A stretch of 64,000 nucleotides of DNA from Coemansia sp. RSA 487. Lineage: Eukaryota > Kickxellomycota > Kickxellomycetes > Kickxellales > Kickxellaceae. Each line of letters begins with the position of its first letter. Positions within the stretch are counted from its first letter, which is position 1. The stretch covers positions 1-64,000 of the forward strand of contig JANBRJ010000040.1 in assembly GCA_027577595.1 (NCBI GenBank), given 5' to 3'. Shown piece by piece: positions 8,190 to 17,194 of this stretch. The position numbers and the translations under genes were made by a program. The notes under the pieces were generated by a model. That model ran no database searches. It saw nothing but the letters and a program-made list of their open reading frames with translations, and was not told the DNA's origin.

Positions 8190-11100
8190 ATGGGCCGCCT
8201 AGTTCAAATCGAGGTTGAAAACTTCAAGTCCTATCGTGGACACCAGGTAATTGGTCCATTCTCAAGCTTCACTGCTGTAGTGGGACCCAACGGCGCAGGC
8301 AAGTCGAACCTCATGGATGCCATCAGCTTTGTGCTAGGTGTGCGCTCATCGCACCTTCGTTCGTCGCAACTAAAGGATCTGGTTTACCGCGGGCGCACTG
8401 TTGAGTCGCGCGGCGGACGTGTCACTGACGAGGCAGGCGACCAGAGCACACGCCGTGCCTGGGTGAAGGCCGTGTACGAGGACGGTAACGGGCGCACAGT
8501 CGTGTTCCAGCGAAGCATCGCTTCTAGCGGCGACAGCGAGTACCGCATCAACAACCGCACAGTAACTCTGCAGACGTACAACAGCACTCTGGAAAGCCAG
8601 AACATTTTGGTGAAAGCAAAAAACTTTTTGGTTTTTCAAGGTGACGTAGAGGCAGTGGCTTCGCAGTCGCCAAAGGACTTGACAAGGTTTATCGAGCAAA
8701 TAAGCGGGTCCTGGGATCTCCAACACGAGTATACCGAGCTTGAAAAGCAACAGGATGCAGCAGCCGAAAAGTCGACATTTGCATATAATAAGAAGCGGGC
8801 GGTTGCGACAGAGGTCCAGTCCATCCTTAACCAGAAAAAGGAGCTGGACCTGTATGAGAGCAAGATCCATCTGAGGACGAAGCTAACTGTGCAGCACATG
8901 CAGCACAAGCTGTTTGTCGCTGAAAACCGCATCAGCGAAATCAAGAACGAGATGAGCGCACTGCATGGCGAAACTATTACACAAGCATCGACCCAGCGCT
9001 CCCGCCTTGACGCTTCGCTCCAATCCCAGCAAAAGTCGCAGGCAAAAGCGTACAAGGCCGTCAACCGACAGGAGCGCCAAATAAAGCTTATCGAACAAAA
9101 GATCGAGTCACGTCAACCAAAGCTTGCTGGCCTTGGCGAAAAGGTTTCTCATCTGCAGCGCAGGATCAGGCAGATAGAAGAGAATGCCGAGAGCGCGCAT
9201 GTGGAGGTTGGCCGCCAAGGGGCCGTGGTGGGCGATCTAGATGCCGAGTATACACGCGTGAAAGACGCCGAGTCGCGGTTTGAAGAGCAGATCCAGGGTC
9301 AGCATGTCAGGAGCGCAGGTCAGGTCAGCTCAGAAATAATGGCCGAGTATAACCGTCTCTCGGAAGAGCTGCGTAGCGTTGCAGTCGAGGACACACACCA
9401 CCGGGATGTGCTTGACAGACAGATCCAGCTTTTTGCAGAGACTTGTAGACGCGCGTCAGACAAGCTCGACGGAGTTCAGGCACAGCGCGAGGGTCTCGTT
9501 GTCACTGAGCACTCTCTTGCTCAGCAGCTCCAGCAGGCTGAAGCGGATGTGCGTGCAGTAGAGCAGGAGATTCAGACAGCAAAGCGCGACGCTGAAGCAT
9601 CAAAGGCAGAGCATGCCAAGCTTGTGCGGCTTGAGACGGAGCTAAACGAAAAGCTTGGCGGCGTTTTGAAGGATCTGTCCCAGGCGCGTGCCGACCAGCG
9701 CGAGTCTGCTCGCGAGGCAAGACTCAAGGACACGGTCAGTGCGCTGCAGCGGATCTTCACCGGCGTCCACGGAAGACTGGCGGAGCTGTGCAAGCCGACG
9801 CAGCGCAAGTATGATGTGGCCATTGCCACTGTTCTTGGTCGGCATCTGGACGCAATTGTTGTGGATAACCAGAGCACTGCGATCGAGTGTATAAACTACA
9901 TGAAGGAGCAGCGTGCCGGCCAAGCCACATTCTTGCCCCTCGACACATTGCAACCGCCGCATGTTAGCGACAACCTTCGCCACACTCACCATGGTGCACG
10001 CCTGGCAACAGATGTCATACAGTACGACCCAAGTATTGAGGTGGCAGTGCTGCACGCTTGCGGAAATGCGCTGGTCTGCGATACAATGGCAGTGGCAAAG
10101 TATGTGTGCTACGAGCGCAGACTTGATGCCAAGGCTGTCACAGTCGATGGGTCCATCATCCATCGCAGCGGTCTAATCACAGGCGGCACCAGCAGCCGCG
10201 GCGGCAACAGTCGGGCCCAGGTCCAGAGATGGGAGGCTGCTGCGGTTGAGAATCTACGCAAGGCGCGCGACCGCTTGACTGAAGAGCTCCACGGGGTTGC
10301 TCGTGAGCGTCGCAAACTAACAAAGGATGATGTCCTTGGCAGCCGCCTTGTAGGACTGCAGACCAAGCATCGCGTCTCGCGCGAGACAGTGGATGCACTA
10401 GCGCGGAAGATGCAGGCCGTTGCCACGGAACGCAAGCATCTTGAGTCTCAGATCCACGAGTGCGAGCCCGTCTCATTGCAGGCGACAGGCGAGCTGGAGC
10501 AGGCACAGCTCGAACGTAAGGCAGTCAATGAAAAGATTCATGCTGCTGCACAGCCTATATTTGCTGGGTTCTGCCAGGAGCTCGGTATTGAGAGCTTGGA
10601 AGTATTTGAAAAGCAGCTGCTCCCAGCCACAGAAGCTGCAGACGAGCGTCGCTTGCAATTCACCACACAGCTATCTCGCCTAAACAGTCAACGCGAGTTT
10701 GAAAACCAGCAGCTTGATGAGGCTACTGCCAAGCTTGATCGGCTCACAGAAACGCTTGAATCCGATAGACAGTCGCTGGCCGGGCTGCATTCGGATATGG
10801 ACAGAGAACAGCGCGAGATGACCGAATTTGTTGCACAGATTGCTAGTCTGCGTGCAGAGTTGGCTGAGCTGAACAGCAAATATGGAGATGCGACGGAAAA
10901 TGTACATGCAGCCCGCCATAGCCTAGAGCAAGGTCGGAAGGAGCTTGATGCAATGAACAAAGTGCTTGCAGCAAAAACGACTGAGCTTGAGCGCGCAGCG
11001 GCAGAGAAGGCAGCAGTTCTTCGCCGGTGCAAGATAGAAGACATTCCTTTGCCGCTAGTTAGCGGATCTTTGCAGGCGCTGGCTCTGGAGGCTGGCATAG

Positions 11101-12119
11101 GAGCAAGCATGGGGTCTCAGCTAGCAGAGTCGTACATGTCGCAGCTTTCTTTAGGCGATACTACCCAGGGCTCGACAGTCAGCCTCGAGGATGCCGATGA
11201 TATTGTCACCGACTTCTCGTCCCTTCCACAGCAGGCAAAGTCCGGACCGCCCCCAGTGGTTGACCAAAAGTTCACCGATGACATTGCACGCCTGTCCGCC
11301 GAGATTGATGCGCTGAATCCGAACCCGCATGCACGCGAGCGGCTTGAGGCGGCACGCATACGCCTCAGCGAGATCGAGGCCGAGCACACCGCTACTCGCC
11401 AGGAGGCCAAAGATGCAAAGGCCGCATTCCAGGCGGTGCGCAAGAGGCGCCATGACTTGTTTATGCGCTGCTACAACCACTTGTCGACCGCAATTGACCA
11501 TGCGTACAAGGCGCTCACTCAAAGCTCGCTGTTCCCGCTGGGCGGAACAGCATATCTTGCGCTCGAGGACCCAGACTCGCCTTACCTTGCTGGCGTCAAG
11601 TACCATGCAATGCCGCCACTCAAACGTTTCAGAGACATGGACCAGCTTAGCGGTGGCGAAAAGACCGTGGCAGCATTGGCTCTGTTGTTCTCCCTTCAAA
11701 CCTTCCGTCCAGCGCCATTCTTTGTGCTAGACGAAGTGGACGCTGCGCTCGATCTCGCCAACGTCGCAAAGCTAGCCAACTATCTACGCGAGCATGCACG
11801 TTCGTTGGTCGATGATAGTAACAATGCAGATAATGATAGTGCAGATGACGGTGCAGAAGCCACTGCCGACGATACAGCTGCCTCGCCTTACTCACTGCGT
11901 CAAAGATCCCATTCCAGGAAGAATGCCAATGAAATGGCGTCGTCAGCCAGTGCAATCCCTCTGCCAGCAGCGCATGATAGTGCTGACTTTCAGTTTATTG
12001 TCATTTCGCTCAAGCAGACACTTTTTGAACGGGCACATTCCTTGGTCGGGATATATCGCGATCAAGCACAAAACAGCTCCCAGGTACTCACAATGGACCT
12101 GGAGCAGTTCCCCGCATAA
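8190..12119 (+). CDS. SMC1: Cohesin ATPase subunit SMC1
   Basis: A 1309-residue structural-maintenance-of-chromosomes protein. With SMC3 and a kleisin it forms the cohesin ring that holds sister chromatids together; nuclear. Walker A GPNGAGKS is at 32-39, followed by two long coiled coils separated by a hinge at about 520-672 (with LDAIVVDNQSTA and GLITGGTSS). The ABC signature LSGGEK is at 1153-1158 and Walker B FVLDEVD at 1178-1184. N-terminal sequence (RLVQIEVENFKSYRG) and LDEVDAALD match SMC1 rather than SMC3 or condensin. Odd: after LANYLREHARS the C-terminal head has an extra segment of roughly 58 residues (about 1207-1264) rich in Asp, Ala and Ser with an RQRSHSRK basic patch, before the normal FIVISLK strand. 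The gene is uninterrupted and has MCB boxes upstream. Partner kleisin RAD21 is also in this window, at 33157. Confidence 0.98.
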   Translation: MGRLVQIEVENFKSYRGHQVIGPFSSFTAVVGPNGAGKSNLMDAISFVLGVRSSHLRSSQLKDLVYRGRTVESRGGRVTDEAGDQSTRRAWVKAVYEDGNGRTVVFQRSIASSGDSEYRINNRTVTLQTYNSTLESQNILVKAKNFLVFQGDVEAVASQSPKDLTRFIEQISGSWDLQHEYTELEKQQDAAAEKSTFAYNKKRAVATEVQSILNQKKELDLYESKIHLRTKLTVQHMQHKLFVAENRISEIKNEMSALHGETITQASTQRSRLDASLQSQQKSQAKAYKAVNRQERQIKLIEQKIESRQPKLAGLGEKVSHLQRRIRQIEENAESAHVEVGRQGAVVGDLDAEYTRVKDAESRFEEQIQGQHVRSAGQVSSEIMAEYNRLSEELRSVAVEDTHHRDVLDRQIQLFAETCRRASDKLDGVQAQREGLVVTEHSLAQQLQQAEADVRAVEQEIQTAKRDAEASKAEHAKLVRLETELNEKLGGVLKDLSQARADQRESAREARLKDTVSALQRIFTGVHGRLAELCKPTQRKYDVAIATVLGRHLDAIVVDNQSTAIECINYMKEQRAGQATFLPLDTLQPPHVSDNLRHTHHGARLATDVIQYDPSIEVAVLHACGNALVCDTMAVAKYVCYERRLDAKAVTVDGSIIHRSGLITGGTSSRGGNSRAQVQRWEAAAVENLRKARDRLTEELHGVARERRKLTKDDVLGSRLVGLQTKHRVSRETVDALARKMQAVATERKHLESQIHECEPVSLQATGELEQAQLERKAVNEKIHAAAQPIFAGFCQELGIESLEVFEKQLLPATEAADERRLQFTTQLSRLNSQREFENQQLDEATAKLDRLTETLESDRQSLAGLHSDMDREQREMTEFVAQIASLRAELAELNSKYGDATENVHAARHSLEQGRKELDAMNKVLAAKTTELERAAAEKAAVLRRCKIEDIPLPLVSGSLQALALEAGIGASMGSQLAESYMSQLSLGDTTQGSTVSLEDADDIVTDFSSLPQQAKSGPPPVVDQKFTDDIARLSAEIDALNPNPHARERLEAARIRLSEIEAEHTATRQEAKDAKAAFQAVRKRRHDLFMRCYNHLSTAIDHAYKALTQSSLFPLGGTAYLALEDPDSPYLAGVKYHAMPPLKRFRDMDQLSGGEKTVAALALLFSLQTFRPAPFFVLDEVDAALDLANVAKLANYLREHARSLVDDSNNADNDSADDGAEATADDTAASPYSLRQRSHSRKNANEMASSASAIPLPAAHDSADFQFIVISLKQTLFERAHSLVGIYRDQAQNSSQVLTMDLEQFPA

Positions 12120-12601
12120 AAAGAGATCGGTACGTGGCTTTTGAAAACCCTAAACACACACCAATTCATCACGTGTAGCAGCTTTTAAATACTTTTCGTG
12201 TGCAAATGTTTTGGTTTGGACTGAATGATCCAGTCCAAAATGTGTATGTTCAATTATAGTTAAACTGTTGTTGAGACTCTTGGATATCTGACTCGGATCC
12301 GTGACAGCAGCTTGTATCCACAATCCTCTCTGAATTAAATATCAAACTGATCAGGCGTAATCGTCGATCAAAGAAGCTTACTTTTCCTCGGATTTTTAGC
12401 AACACTTGGATTCGAATTTTACAAGTGGAATTTGCATGAAAGAAACAAATCATTTTTGTTTGTTTAATTTCTATCCTTTTTAGTTCAGATTCCATTAAAA
12501 TTTTCTTCCACTAGTTTTGAGGTAGGTAAAGCAATATTTGGCTTGTAAACTTGGCGTTTTGAAACAAGGGCAGCATTCAGATAGAGAAAGGCAACAAATC
12601 A
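12120..12601. other. SMC1 3' region
   Basis: AT-rich 3' flank of SMC1 with one perfect hairpin (listed separately) and an ATCACGTG octamer at 12168-12175. The minus-strand frame at 12250-12495 shows no motif. Confidence 0.4.
12215..12239. repeat. Perfect 9-bp inverted repeat in SMC1 3' region
   Basis: TTTGGACTG (12215-12223) and CAGTCCAAA (12231-12239) are exact inverted copies with a 7-nt loop, 96 nt after the SMC1 stop. It could be a 3' UTR hairpin or a dyad protein site. Confidence 0.6.
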
Positions 12602-12850
12602 TCAGTTGAGGAAATCGCGAGGTTCTTGAAAATTATTGTAAATGCGATAAACGCCTTTAGCAAAATCGACCAAAGCACATTCCTCCCCAATCTTGGGTGG
12701 ACCATACCAGCTGTGTTGTCCTAGCTTCTGGATATACTCTACACGCCAAATAAAAGCGCAAATAGTAATAACCAAAACGCGATGGTTTGCTACTGCACTC
12801 ACACACTGGGCCAAGGAGAGAGAGCCGCAGAAGGAGCTCTGGGGCTTCAT
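12602..12850 (-). CDS. Small hypothetical protein, 82 residues
   Basis: Uninterrupted frame in the gap between SMC1 and EGD1. A hydrophobic stretch (VLVITICAFIWRV) is followed by a hydrophilic part containing EYIQKLGQHSWYGPPK and ending NFQEPRDFLN, which has the composition of real protein. A TATAAA box on the minus strand (12874-12879) lies about 25 bp before the ATG, closer than usual. It would be divergent from EGD1 with 106 bp between starts. Possibly a small single-pass membrane protein. No family recognised; it could be a chance frame. Confidence 0.3.
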   Translation of the reverse strand: MKPQSSFCGSLSLAQCVSAVANHRVLVITICAFIWRVEYIQKLGQHSWYGPPKIGEECALVDFAKGVYRIYNNFQEPRDFLN

Positions 12851-12956
12851 CGCGACTACGCTATAATAATGACTTTATACTTGCAAATTGATTTTAAAGC
12901 GCTGCGACTAATATTTATGTTCTTTATATTTGTGATCCGTACCCGTAGAACATACA

Positions 12957-13436
12957 ATGAACCCTGAAAAGCTTGCCAAACTACAGTCCCAGGTCCGCAC
13001 TGGTGGAAAGGGCACCCCGCGCCGCAAAGTCAAGAAGTCTGTCAAGCCCGTCGTTAAAGAGGACCCAAAGATCGCATCAACCCTAAAGCAGCTCAATGTT
13101 CAACCTATCCCTGATGTCGAGGCTATCAACATGTTTAAGGAGGATGGCAAGGTCATTGGATTCACTGCACCTCGTCTAAGCGCAAACATTCATGCCAACA
13201 CTTTTGTTGTTGCTGGAAAGGCTGAGGAGAAGTCTCCTGAGCAGGCCCTTTCCGATATGCTCTCGCGCATGGGTGGTGGTTCTCTTGGCCCCGACTCTCT
13301 GTCGCAGCTGGCTAAACTTACCGAGGGCCTTCAAGCTGGTGCTTCTGGTGCTGGAGATGTTGACGATGACATTCCTGACCTTGTTGCATCTGAAGACGTA
13401 GCGGACAGCAAGACTGATCTTAATGCTGCTGACTGA
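12957..13436 (+). CDS. EGD1: Nascent polypeptide-associated complex subunit beta
   Basis: A 159-residue NAC beta (BTF3 family) protein. NAC alpha/beta binds ribosomes and shields nascent chains at the exit tunnel, in the cytosol. The N-terminus has the ribosome-contact motif PRRKVKK (about 20-26). The NAC domain follows (VEAINMFKEDGKVIGF ... APRLSANIHANTFVVAGKAEEK). The C-terminal tail is acidic (DVDDDIPDL) with a Leu/Ser-rich stretch, as in the family. Start is fixed by the conserved MNPEKLAKLQ beginning. Uninterrupted; length normal. Confidence 0.97.
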   Translation: MNPEKLAKLQSQVRTGGKGTPRRKVKKSVKPVVKEDPKIASTLKQLNVQPIPDVEAINMFKEDGKVIGFTAPRLSANIHANTFVVAGKAEEKSPEQALSDMLSRMGGGSLGPDSLSQLAKLTEGLQAGASGAGDVDDDIPDLVASEDVADSKTDLNAAD

Positions 13437-13779
13437 GCTATGCTGTTATATACATTCGGGTTTCGCGCACTATGTGCCGTTTCTAGCATGAGACAGACCA
13501 TATTAAAGGTACTCGAGTTCAGATATTTAGCGCTGCTTTAATCCTAAGTTGTCCTCCCAATGCCCTGTTTGTGGGCTGTTTTTTTTTAAAAAGCCAACTT
13601 TTCCTTAAAAAAGAATCCTCTTTTCATGTTTCTTGCAATAGCTGTATCACGATAGCTGGAAGGCAAATAGATGAACTGGATAATAAGCATAACTTGTTCT
13701 TTTCATATTTGAATTATTTGACAAGGTGCTTCGTTAGTATATGTTAAAAGCCAACTACATGTTGCTAGAACAGCAAGCT
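13437..13779. other. Convergent intergenic spacer, EGD1 / peroxiredoxin
   Basis: Between two convergent genes. Contains T-runs and A-runs (TTTTTTTTAAAA near 13580-13590) compatible with 3' ends on both strands. No gene seen. Confidence 0.5.
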
Positions 13780-14292
13780 TTAAAGTGCTGAGAGTATGCT
13801 GTCAGCACCTGTGACAGTGACCTCAGTGGGATCGGACTCCACGTCAAGGTGAGCGACTTTGCCGTTGTCAATGATGGCTGCAAAACGAGTGAGACGCACC
13901 GCACCAAGACCGACCTTTGAAAGATCAATAGAAAGACCAGTAGCACGACCTAGGTCACCATTGGCATCGCCAGCCATGATGATCTTGTCTGCAACCTTTT
14001 CCTGTTTGCCCCAGGCATCCATAACAAAGAAGTCGTTGCCGGAAACGCATACAATAAGGTCAACGCCTTTGGCTTTGAGCTCATCTACCTTGGAAACATA
14101 GGAAGGAAGATGTGCCACAGAGCACGTAGGCGAAAAGGCACCCGGGACGCCAAAAAGAACTACTTTTTTCCCAACAAAATCCTTCTTGGTATCGAGTAGC
14201 TCAGGCCCCTTGCAAGCGTTAGGTGCAGCTGCGTCGTACGGGACATACTTGAGCTGAACTTGTGGAAACTCGTCGCCAACCTTGATGGACAT
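13780..14292 (-). CDS. Prx5/PMP20-type peroxiredoxin
   Basis: A 170-residue thiol peroxidase of the AhpC-TSA/Redoxin class, Prx5 subfamily, which reduces H2O2 and alkyl hydroperoxides using thioredoxin or glutathione/glutaredoxin. The peroxidatic cysteine is C57 in PGAFSPTCS, with upstream KVVLFGVPG. The NDFFVMDAWGK and LTRFAAIIDNGKV motifs are characteristic of fungal PMP20/Ahp1 proteins. There is no presequence. The C-terminus is SAL, at best a weak peroxisomal signal, so cytosolic or dual location is open. A second cysteine, C27, may serve as resolving residue but this is not certain. Convergent with EGD1. Confidence 0.95.
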   Translation of the reverse strand: MSIKVGDEFPQVQLKYVPYDAAAPNACKGPELLDTKKDFVGKKVVLFGVPGAFSPTCSVAHLPSYVSKVDELKAKGVDLIVCVSGNDFFVMDAWGKQEKVADKIIMAGDANGDLGRATGLSIDLSKVGLGAVRLTRFAAIIDNGKVAHLDVESDPTEVTVTGADSILSAL

Positions 14293-17194
14293 TTTTACAC
14301 GTAAAGTTTATAGGATGGTTAGTGCCTTTGGATGGTGATATGTTGATAAATGTATTTGGAGGCTTTCTTTGAATCAGAATATAAATAGTATACTTTCGGC
14401 AAGAAAGAAAAGAGAGAAGGATGTCTCGTTCAGCTTGACAGCTCAAGATATGGACTCACGAAATGAGGTGGCTGAAATCGGACTAGGGAGTTTTGTGAAT
14501 TATCATAAATGCAGACATGATCCGTACTGATTTTTGAATTATCAAAGCCCCAAGACCAAAGCAAAAAGAACAGCCACGATTTTGATAATAATTTTGTAAA
14601 TATTAATTTGCCTTATTTTACAGCGACATCGTCCATGGTATTCCAAGCACTCTATTAATTTGCTTCTGGAATGGGATGCTTAGGTTGGATATTGGGTTAT
14701 GCACCGAAAGGAGGAGGGGGAGCCTGGTTCATGCTTATTTGCTGACATTGCCCTTTCAAAGACAATCGATGTGACACGAGATTCAATTACCAGTTGTATG
14801 TTTACCATTATTTAACAGTATGCCATATCAGCATATGTGGACAGGTCTTTTCTTTTGGCTTCAGTTTTTATGCAATATATGTTATATGTTTTCCAGTTGT
14901 CTGAATATTTTCGATTGTTACGGCTACATAAAGACCATGCTTTGTTATGAATAAATGGGAAAGGGGCTTTAGTTCTGTGAAGGAAAGTTTCTAAGTTTAT
15001 TGCAGAAATTGGATTTAGTTTTTTCTATTGGATATATATTCTAATTTTATTGTAAGATCTAAAGCTAGATGCAAAAACAACCAATATTAGACAAAATATT
15101 TTAGATGCAGCTTTTCTATGTGGTTATTTTAAAATAAAACTGTATTTTAAGCATTTTCTCCAAGCAAAAGGAATCAGTACAATTCATGAGCTGTGACAGG
15201 GTGAGGAACAACTGAGCAAACAGAATGAAAATAATTCAATAGCAGAGAGCACGTAAGAATTGACAAGTGAAAATGTATGCACAAAAATGGGAATTTAATG
15301 TTGACATAATGAAATTCAGTTGCTGCATTATGCTGCCTATAGTAAACAAACATTGCTGTGATAACTTTCAGGCTCGTGAGTTGCCGAGCTATCATCACTG
15401 TCAGGTTGTTTTGCATAGGGTCTTAGCGGCTATAAAAGCCAATTTTTTGTTCGACTAGAATTGATGAGAAACTTCAGTTCCGCTTTGTCAAACTGTCAAA
15501 CTCTTGTGAAAATTGCTATTTCTCTCTGGATGCAAAGTTGGTCTCGCAACTTGCAAGTAACAATAAAATTTTGTTAAAATCTTTCATATTAATCACACAA
15601 GGCCATTATTCATTCAATTGTGTATTTGAAAATGAAAAAAACGCAAGAAAAAATTGAATATAAAAGACAAAGTATCAATTACAAACAGTTTTATGCGCCC
15701 TCTGCTTTCTGTATTTTACTTTGTAAATAATATTATCCAAAATAACAAAAACCTAAATTAAAAAACATCTATAGGCAACTGGCCAAGAATGTCAGGTACA
15801 GAATTAGCGCCAAAAGCGCCAATAACAACAGAAGCAGCAAACACAACAGCCACCACTAAAACAAACTCACTGTCATATCAGATGTGCCTCTGTTGCCACT
15901 GCTTCTGCTGAAACTGCTCAGCAGCAAATGCTAATTCCAACGCAACAGCAGCCTTGATGTATCGTGTCAGCTATTGCTGATGCCATAAGCGGCCTTGCGC
16001 CTTTATTCTTGGCGATGGACAACCTCTTAGTAGGGGGGCCTTGCAACAAGCTTCTTGAGTTGTTTTAGCCAGGAGGTTCGTTTCTGGGGCAGTAAGGCAT
16101 GCAAATAGGGCTCTAGGGGGTTCGAATCCCCCAGTGAGAAACTGTAAGTATTCTGGTGTCCTGTGTTTGCTGTTGTTTCTGCTGCTGTGTGTTTTATGTG
16201 TGTGGGGGTTGAATAGTTCATACGAGGAAGGTGATAGTAGTTGTTACAAGCGATGTTTATTTCTCGGCTAAAAGGGAAAAAGAAGCAGAGCTAAAGAAAC
16301 CTCTGATTGAGGGAGAGCCAAACAAACCGACTGTTGCTGCTGTGTGCTTTTCTAGTATTTTTGTATTACGCTTTTGCAAAGTTTCACAAACTCTTACGTC
16401 GTGAAAGCTTTATCTTGTGCAAAACTTTTCTCCCAAATAGCGTTCCCATCTTTTGGATTCTTGGTTAAGCGAATAGAAGGACTTTATAACAGCACAGAGC
16501 ATAAACGAATGGCTGCAAATACAACTCAGTGAATTCATGCGCAAAATATCAGGATCTTTCTTGGTAGAATTCTAAGTGATCGAATTATACCACCAATAGG
16601 TAGCTGACCACTGCCCTTGGATCAGGCCTAATTCGTGCATCAGTTCAGATAGTGCCTTATTATTAAACGAGCCTCTCCTCCAAACACGAGGGTTGTTCAG
16701 TGGCTCTGTTTGGCTGATATATTCAGGAACAAAAACCCATTTACACCATTTCTAGAAAAATGGAATATACGAAAGCTTGTTAAACACACATAAAACCATG
16801 CATGTAGTTGTTCTGGAAGCTTTTCATTGATATGCTTTGTGGACAGCAGGAGTGCAAACTAGAGCTGTTTTATCTATACTATGGTACCAATTACTAGCGT
16901 AGCACAACGAGAACCACTCCCCAGAAGAAAAGAAATAAGCAATAAACAAATAAGTGCATTAGTTCAGGCGAAAACGAAGCACATATAAAAGGATGTTTAG
17001 CAGGAGGTCCTTTCCACCAGCAAAGTATTAGGTATCTCTAACTGAATGGAATAAAGTCTGCAAACACCTCTCTTTCACTGCTTTTTTATTAGGGCCCTGC
17101 TATTAGTATACCTTCATTACCAACATTCCGTCCCCCCTTTTAGTGGATTCTATAGAGACCAAGATCGAGCCCTATTTAAAACTACATACCAGTA
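14293..17194. other. 2.9-kb gene-poor gap
   Basis: Between the divergent peroxiredoxin and PHO89 starts. Very AT-rich from 14.5 to 15.8 kb, then an Asn/Gln/Ala-like low-complexity stretch (AACAACAG, CAGCAGC) at about 15.8-15.96 kb and the tRNA-like sequence at 16.06-16.14 kb. The last 250 bp hold the PHO89 promoter: TATAAAAG at 16984-16991 and a C6T4 tract at 17132-17141. No protein gene supported. Confidence 0.5.
16053..16139 (+). other. tRNA-like sequence with Pol III A/B-box resemblance
   Basis: The 17-nt arm GGGGG-TTCGAAT-CCCCC (16116-16132) is a perfect tRNA T-arm containing the B box GGTTCGAATCC. About 60 nt upstream TAGCCAGGAGG resembles an A box. I could not find a 5' acceptor strand pairing with the AGTGAGA that follows the T-arm over seven bases, nor a good anticodon arm, and no T-run terminator follows closely. 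It may be a tRNA pseudogene, a SINE head, or another Pol III RNA gene. Confidence 0.35.

Noticed and set aside
8370-11955. Many antisense frames of 60-180 codons across SMC1
   Set aside because: They are shadows of the strongly coding plus strand; none has a domain.
13780-13788. SAL C-terminus of the peroxiredoxin as a peroxisomal signal
   Set aside because: SAL lacks the basic middle residue of PTS1, so peroxisomal targeting cannot be claimed.
16027-16221. 64-residue minus-strand frame over the tRNA-like sequence
   Set aside because: Its protein sequence simply reads the complement of the T-arm and A-box region; the RNA-like element explains the open frame better.
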